Assembly: GCA_947484535.1 (NCBI GenBank) | Contig: CANKPO010000021.1 | Coordinates: 1 to 10,921, forward strand | Direction: 5' to 3' | Length of the DNA: 10,921 bases | Source of the DNA: Caulobacteraceae bacterium | GTDB taxonomy: Bacteria; Pseudomonadota; Alphaproteobacteria; Caulobacterales; Caulobacteraceae | Shown here: positions 7,026 through 10,921 of the stretch, in pieces | How the letters are laid out: each line of letters starts with the position of its first letter | Position numbering within the stretch: position 1 is the first letter of the stretch | Translations under genes and position numbers: made by a program | Notes under the pieces: generated by a model | What the model was told of the DNA's origin: nothing | What the model saw: only the letters and a program-made list of their open reading frames with translations | The model's database searches: none

Positions 7026-8510
7026 ATGCAAATCGAGTTTGTCACCCCAAACACCGCCCTTTCGCCCCGCACGGCCGTTGCCGCCTTGGTTTTTGAGGGC
7101 GGCACCCTTGGATCAGCGGCGCAGCAGCTCGACACGGCCACCAGCGGCGCAATCGGCCGGGCCATTGCGGCCAGCCGGTTTACGGGTGCCAAGGGGCAAA
7201 CCCTTGATCTGATCGCACCCGCAGGCACTGACGCAGCACGGGTGATTCTCGTCGGCGCAGGGCCTGCTGCCAGCTTTACGGCCAAGATCGCCGAGTCCGT
7301 CGGTGCCAGCGCCTATCAGGCGGTTAAGCTTTCGGGCGTCGAAACCCTGTCCCTTATGTTGGCCGATCAAACCGATGCCATCGCCGCTCAAGCCGCCTTC
7401 GGTGTGCGCCTCGCGGCCTATCGCTTTGATCGCTACCGGACCACGGAAAAGGCCGACAAGAAGCCGTCAGTGACTAAGGTTCAGATCGTCGTCGCCAATC
7501 CGGATCAGACCACCGATGTGTTCGATCCCCTGTCGACCTTGGCCGACGCGGTCTATTTCTCACGCGACCTGATCTCTGAACCGGCCAATATTCTCTATCC
7601 CGAAGAGTTCGCCCGCCGGGTCAAGCGCTTGGAGGCGCTCGGCCTAGAGGTCGAGATCCTCGGCGAAAAGGAAATGGCCGCTCTGGGCATGGGCTCCTTG
7701 CTCGGCGTGGGGCAGGGCAGCCGCCGCGAAAGCCAGATGGCCGTCATCCAGTGGAAGGGCGCGCCGGATTCGACCGACAAGCCGCTGGCCTTTGTCGGCA
7801 AGGGCGTCTGTTTCGATACGGGCGGCATCTCGATCAAGCCTGCTGACGGCATGGAAGATATGAAGTGGGATATGGGCGGGGCCGCGGCCGTCGCGGGCCT
7901 GATGCACGCTTTGGCGGGTCGCAAGGCCAAGGTCAATGTGGTCGGCATCTTGGGTCTGGTTGAAAACATGCCCGACGGCAATGCTCAGCGTCCGGGCGAT
8001 GTGGTGACGTCCATGTCGGGTCAGACCATTGAAGTGATCAATACCGACGCCGAAGGTCGTCTCGTACTGGCTGATGCGCTCTGGTATTGCCAAAAGCGCT
8101 TTGAGCCGAAGTTCATGGTCGATCTGGCCACCTTGACCGGCGCGATCATCATCTCGCTTGGCCATGACTATGCGGGCCTGTTCTCGAACAATGACGCCCT
8201 GTCAGACAATCTGCTCGCCGCCTCCAAGGCCTCGGGCGAGAACCTGTGGCGCCTGCCGCTGCCCGCCTCCTATGAGAAGCAGATCGACAGCATGATTGCG
8301 GATGTGAAGAACACTGGCGGTCGGCCTGCAGGCTCGATAACGGCGGCCCTGTTCCTTCAGCGCTTCGTCAATGGCCTGCCTTGGGCGCATCTCGACATCG
8401 CCGCCACCGCTTGGAAGAAGCCCTCGGCCGATCCGACCATCCCAGAAGGGGCGACCGGCTTTGGCGTACAACTGCTCGACCGCTTCGTCGCTGATCACTA
8501 CGAGGCTTGA
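7026..8510 (+). CDS. pepA: Leucyl aminopeptidase PepA (M17 family)
   Basis: This cytosolic, two-metal aminopeptidase removes N-terminal residues from peptides. The product is 494 residues (E. coli PepA is 503). The N-terminal half (about 1-160) is the M17 N-domain. The catalytic C-domain follows with all expected residues visible: K259 and D264 in GKGVCFDTGG, K271 in SIKP, D282 in WDMGG, and D341, E343 and R345 in the family signature NTDAEGRL (339-346). The offset of 9 from the bovine enzyme numbering is constant across these sites. E. coli PepA also binds DNA in Xer recombination and carAB control; nothing here shows whether this one does. It is the first gene of a plus-strand group, and holC starts 2 nt after its stop. 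The pepA-holC pairing is also seen in gammaproteobacteria. Confidence 0.97.
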   Translation: MQIEFVTPNTALSPRTAVAALVFEGGTLGSAAQQLDTATSGAIGRAIAASRFTGAKGQTLDLIAPAGTDAARVILVGAGPAASFTAKIAESVGASAYQAVKLSGVETLSLMLADQTDAIAAQAAFGVRLAAYRFDRYRTTEKADKKPSVTKVQIVVANPDQTTDVFDPLSTLADAVYFSRDLISEPANILYPEEFARRVKRLEALGLEVEILGEKEMAALGMGSLLGVGQGSRRESQMAVIQWKGAPDSTDKPLAFVGKGVCFDTGGISIKPADGMEDMKWDMGGAAAVAGLMHALAGRKAKVNVVGILGLVENMPDGNAQRPGDVVTSMSGQTIEVINTDAEGRLVLADALWYCQKRFEPKFMVDLATLTGAIIISLGHDYAGLFSNNDALSDNLLAASKASGENLWRLPLPASYEKQIDSMIADVKNTGGRPAGSITAALFLQRFVNGLPWAHLDIAATAWKKPSADPTIPEGATGFGVQLLDRFVADHYEA

Positions 8511-8512
8511 GC

Positions 8513-8971
8513 ATGAGCGCCGCCTGCGAGGTCTGGTTCTATCATTTGGAGCGAACCACCCTCGACCATGCCCTGCCCGAACTGCTGGAAAAGACCTTGA
8601 AAAAGGGCTGGAAGGCACGGGTGCGGGCGGGATCGCAGGAGGGCGTTGATTTCTTCGACGATTGGCTCTGGCGCTATCGCAATGAGGCCTTCCTGCCCCA
8701 TGCCAAGGACGGCGAGCCCTTTGCAGAGCGCCAGCCCGTGCTGCTCGGCACCGATGAGAGCAATCTCAACGGGGCCGAGGCCCTGTTTCTGATCGATGGG
8801 GCGGAGCCGGGCGATGCCAGCGGTTATCAGCGCTGCATCGTGTTGTTTGATGGGCAAGATCAGGCGGCCGTGGCCCAGGCCCGGTCCCACTGGTCCAAGT
8901 TCAAGGCCCAAGGCCTTGGCGTGTCCTACTGGCAGCAGGGGGCTGAGCGCGGTTGGGAAAAGAAGGCGTGA
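8513..8971 (+). CDS. holC: DNA polymerase III chi subunit HolC
   Basis: Chi connects the clamp-loader complex of DNA polymerase III with single-stranded DNA-binding protein at the replication fork. The product is 152 residues (E. coli 147). Family features are the N-terminal WFYHLE strand (8-13), LLEKTLKKGWKARV (about 24-37), the acidic/aromatic DDWLWRYRNEAFLPH (about 49-63), the QPVLL strand and the C-terminal VLFDG segment. The start chosen is the ATG at 8513, two bases after the pepA stop, with a GAGG 8 nt upstream inside pepA; a TTG at 8507 would overlap pepA. The close packing suggests coupled translation. HolD (psi), the gammaproteobacterial partner, is not encoded nearby. Confidence 0.93.
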   Translation: MSAACEVWFYHLERTTLDHALPELLEKTLKKGWKARVRAGSQEGVDFFDDWLWRYRNEAFLPHAKDGEPFAERQPVLLGTDESNLNGAEALFLIDGAEPGDASGYQRCIVLFDGQDQAAVAQARSHWSKFKAQGLGVSYWQQGAERGWEKKA

Positions 8972-9306
8972 AGCGGGTCCTGTCATGGATGGCCTTGGGG
9001 CTGGCCCTTACAGCCCTCGCCGCCTGTGCGAAAAGACCTCCGCAATGGGCCGCGCCCGCGCCGACCATAACGCCTGTGACCCTGGCTAAGGCCGCGCCGG
9101 AACCGGGCAAGCCCGACCTGTGTAATGCGCAAAGCTTGACCTACCTGATTGGAAGGCCGCGCACGCAGATCCCTATTCCGGTTGATCCCTCGACAAGGCA
9201 AGTGGTCTGCACGACCTGCGTCGCGCCTGAGGACCAGTCAGACATCCGCCAGCGCATCCTGTTTGACGCAGAGACCGGCCTGATAACCGCAGTCGGCTGC
9301 GGCTAG
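8968..9306 (+). CDS. Small lipoprotein resembling the I78 peptidase-inhibitor family
   Basis: The product is 112 residues if started at the GTG whose bases overlap the holC TGA (GTGA, 4-nt overlap); a TTG at 8953 would add five residues. The N-terminus is a lipoprotein signal peptide: KR, a hydrophobic run at about 8-18, and a lipobox LAAC with C20 as the lipidation site. The next residue is Ala, not Asp, consistent with export toward the outer membrane. A Pro/Ala-rich linker follows. The C-terminal domain (about 50-112) has the outline of the I78 inhibitor family: a leading cysteine (C52), a LIGRP motif (60-64), RQVVC (78-82 region), and an FDAETGLITAVGCG ending. C81 and C84 form a CxxC, and C111 is the penultimate residue. 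The family's usual TMDYRPDRLN loop is replaced by a divergent APEDQSDIRQR. The family call is from remembered pattern; inhibitor activity is not shown. Confidence 0.72.
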   Translation: MKRVLSWMALGLALTALAACAKRPPQWAAPAPTITPVTLAKAAPEPGKPDLCNAQSLTYLIGRPRTQIPIPVDPSTRQVVCTTCVAPEDQSDIRQRILFDAETGLITAVGCG

Positions 9307-9309
9307 GTC

Positions 9310-9924
9310 TTACCAAGCATAGTTGAAGCTGATGCTGATCCGCTCGGTCTTGGCCGCGTTGGGCAGAACCTCGTGCCTGAGCCAGCTTTCCCACATCAAG
9401 ATCGTCCCAGCCTCCGGTGCCAAGGCGATGAAGGTCTGAAGCTCGCGCGGCGCCTCGTCCAAGCGGGTCGGGGCGGCCATCATGCGCGATAGGCGAGGGT
9501 CTTCGAGCCGCAGCGCGCCCGCGCCGTCAGGGACCGAGACATAGACCGTGCCGCTAATCACGCTGTGCGGATGGATATGGCCCGAATGCATGCCGCCGGG
9601 CTTGAGGATATTGATCCACAGACTGTCCAGCTTCAGACGCCGTCCGCCGAGGTCCAGATGCAGGTCCTTAGCAAAGGCCGCCGCATGTTTGTCGAGCTTG
9701 CGCTTGAGCTCATCGAACAGGCTATCGCGGCGCGGAAGGTCGTCGAGCGAGGCATAGGACGTATAGCCCCGATAGCCCTTTTCCCGGCTCCAAGCCTGTC
9801 CGGCCCTGTCCTGCTGCGCGATCTGGCGGCAAGCCTCCTCCAGATCGACGATAAAGGCCTCTCCCGCTGCAAGGTCAGAGCGGTAGGTCTTGGTGACAAA
9901 AAGGGTGTCAAGCGTGCGCGTCAT
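9310..9924 (-). CDS. Putative 2OG-Fe(II) oxygenase family protein
   Basis: The product is 204 residues and resembles the small 2OG-Fe(II) oxygenase-like family known as TIGR02466/PF13759, whose substrates are not established. The double-stranded beta-helix core is recognisable. LWINILKPGGMHSGHIHPHSVISGTVYVSV is spread over about 102-131. EDPR at 141-144 and WESWLRHEVLPN at 178-189 follow, then ERISISFNY at 194-202. Likely iron ligands are among H116 and H118, with H184 as the distal histidine. R195 is in the position that holds the 2-oxoglutarate carboxylate in relatives. A classical HxD is not present; the motif reads HxHxH, which I believe is normal for this family. The start at 9924 is preceded closely by GAGGG, which is tighter than ideal. 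The gene converges on the lipoprotein gene, with only 3 nt between stop codons. Confidence 0.75.
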   Translation of the reverse strand: MTRTLDTLFVTKTYRSDLAAGEAFIVDLEEACRQIAQQDRAGQAWSREKGYRGYTSYASLDDLPRRDSLFDELKRKLDKHAAAFAKDLHLDLGGRRLKLDSLWINILKPGGMHSGHIHPHSVISGTVYVSVPDGAGALRLEDPRLSRMMAAPTRLDEAPRELQTFIALAPEAGTILMWESWLRHEVLPNAAKTERISISFNYAW

Positions 9925-9990
9925 CCCTCGCCACTATGCGGTAGGCGCGATCCTGTCCAGTCTGTTGGGGGTGTTGGGCTTGAAACAAGG

Positions 9991-10091
9991 CCCCCTTCGT
10001 CGCTTCGCGCCACTTCCCCCAAGGGGGGAAGATCTTGGCGTTCTAAATCTTCCCCCCTTGGGGGAAGTACCCGCGAAGCGGGGGTAGGGGG
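9991..10091. repeat. REP-like double-palindrome intergenic element
   Basis: Two 22-bp arms, 10012-10033 and 10047-10068, are exact reverse complements separated by 13 bp. Each arm is itself a hairpin, with an 8-bp stem (CTTCCCCC/GGGGGAAG) and a 3-nt loop. Outside them, CGCTTCGCG (10001-10009) pairs exactly with CGCGAAGCG (10072-10080), and CCCCCT (9991-9996) pairs with AGGGGG (10086-10091). The whole is therefore an imperfect palindrome of about 101 bp. It can fold as one long cruciform or as two small hairpins, as REP/BIME elements do. It lies between divergently transcribed genes, so it is not a terminator for either neighbour. That it is repeated elsewhere in the genome is inference. Confidence 0.8.
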
Positions 10092-10219
10092 ATAGATCCG
10101 CGATCAAACATGACACCTGCGTCACCTTTTTTCGCCAATCCGAACCAATAGGACTTGCTCAGGCCCTTGGTGCGGGTCAATTTGCAGCCACCCTGTTGAA
10201 CGAGAGAAGGCCGCGCGTC
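10092..10219 (+). promoter_or_regulatory. Upstream region of the GMC oxidoreductase gene
   Basis: No gene is seen. An interrupted dyad TGAC-N6-GTCA lies at 10111-10124 and could be an operator half-site pair. AGAAGG at 10205-10210 is a ribosome binding site 9 nt before the ATG at 10220. No clear -35/-10 pair stands out. Confidence 0.35.
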
Positions 10220-10921
10220 ATGGACCGTTACGATTACATCATTATCGGTGCTGGCTCGGCCGGTTGCGTGCTGGCCAATCGCCTGACGGCGGATGGCAAG
10301 ACCACGGTTCTTTTGCTCGAGGCGGGCGGCAAGGACAATTCGATCCTGATCAAGATGCCTGCCGGGGTCGGGGCTCTGATCAAGGACAAGAATGCCTATA
10401 ACTGGGGGTTCTGGACCGAGAGCGAGCCCCACCTGGAGGATCGCAAGCTCTGGTGGCCGCGTGGCAAGGGCTGGGGCGGGTCGTCGTCGATCAACGGCAT
10501 GATCTATATTCGCGGTCATGCGCGGGACTATGACCAGTGGCGCCAGATGGGTCTGAGCGGCTGGTCCTATGCCGAGGTGCTGCCCTATTTCAAACGGTCC
10601 GAAACCCTCGATACGGGCGGGGATGACTATCACGGCGGCGAGGGGCCTTTGTACGTCTCCCATGCCTCGACGCCAAACCCGATCTATTCGACCTTTATCA
10701 AGGCGGGTGAGCAGGCAGGCTACAAGGTCACGGCTGATTTCAACGGCTATCAGCAAGAGGGTTTTGGCCCCTATCAGCTAACCATTAAGGACGGTGCGCG
10801 CTGGAGTGCGGCCAAGGGTTATCTACATCCTATCAAAGATATACGTCCCAATCTTACAACACAGATTGATGCGCGAACGACCCGTATCCTGATCGAAGAT
10901 GGCCGCGCCGTCGGTGTTGAA
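10220..10921 (+). CDS. GMC-family FAD oxidoreductase, choline/alcohol dehydrogenase-like (partial, C-terminus beyond window)
   Basis: GMC oxidoreductases use FAD to oxidise alcohols to aldehydes. 234 codons are visible of a family usually 530-560 residues long. The N-terminus holds the dinucleotide-binding Rossmann motif IIGAGSAGCVLANRL (8-22), then LLLEAGG (31-37) where the ribose of FAD is bound. The GMC signature 1 follows (PRGKGWGGSSSING at 80-93, then YIRGHARDYDQW). The segment GWSYAEVLPYFKRSE is typical of the BetA-like branch. The catalytic His-Asn pair would lie beyond the window. The substrate cannot be told: BetA-like proteins in alphaproteobacteria include choline, polyethylene glycol and other alcohol dehydrogenases, and no betB or betI is visible alongside. 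The start at 10220 has AGAAGG 9 nt upstream. It is divergent from the oxygenase-like gene, with the REP-like element between them. Confidence 0.92.
   Translation, partial: MDRYDYIIIGAGSAGCVLANRLTADGKTTVLLLEAGGKDNSILIKMPAGVGALIKDKNAYNWGFWTESEPHLEDRKLWWPRGKGWGGSSSINGMIYIRGHARDYDQWRQMGLSGWSYAEVLPYFKRSETLDTGGDDYHGGEGPLYVSHASTPNPIYSTFIKAGEQAGYKVTADFNGYQQEGFGPYQLTIKDGARWSAAKGYLHPIKDIRPNLTTQIDARTTRILIEDGRAVGVE

Noticed and set aside
9991..10091. Intrinsic terminator reading of the palindromes
   Set aside because: Both neighbouring genes point away from it, and neither hairpin is followed by a clear T-run.
10043..10756. 237-codon open frame on the minus strand
   Set aside because: It runs antisense through the strongly supported GMC gene and the REP-like element, matches no family I know, and is a typical by-product of G+C-rich codon bias.

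Overview
The window looks like chromosomal core sequence from an alphaproteobacterium, most likely Caulobacterales. This is inferred from the high G+C content, the style of the LptD, SurA and PepA proteins, the gene order, and a C/G-rich palindromic intergenic repeat of a kind I associate with that order. It contains no mobile element, CRISPR array, tRNA or rRNA that I can see.

The left two thirds (1-6842, minus strand, read right to left) is one compact gene run: lptF, lptG, lptD, surA, pdxA, with pdxA cut by the window edge. LptF and LptG are the inner-membrane permease of the lipopolysaccharide exporter. LptD is the outer-membrane translocon that receives the lipopolysaccharide. SurA is the periplasmic chaperone that helps outer-membrane barrels such as LptD fold. 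PdxA is a vitamin B6 biosynthesis enzyme that travels with surA in many proteobacteria. Junctions are tight: a 1-nt stop/start overlap for lptF-lptG, 57 nt for lptG-lptD, 18 nt for lptD-surA and 7 nt for surA-pdxA. This suggests co-transcription and partly coupled translation. The lptG-lptD gap carries a perfect 7-bp hairpin just before the lptD ribosome binding site.

A 183-bp divergent control region (6843-7025) separates this run from a plus-strand group (7026-9306): pepA (leucyl aminopeptidase), holC (chi subunit of DNA polymerase III) and a small lipoprotein resembling the I78 protease-inhibitor family. holC starts 2 nt after pepA, and the lipoprotein starts inside the holC stop region (GTGA overlap).

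A minus-strand 2OG-Fe(II) oxygenase-like gene (9310-9924) converges on the lipoprotein gene with only 3 nt between stop codons. A 295-bp divergent region then follows, holding a 101-bp double-palindrome REP-like element. The window ends in the N-terminal 234 codons of a GMC-family FAD oxidoreductase resembling choline/alcohol dehydrogenases.

Most of the window is ordinary housekeeping sequence, and I see no strong case for an undescribed system. The points most worth checking are the REP-like element, the lptD leader hairpin, the three-cysteine LptD and the divergent I78-like lipoprotein.
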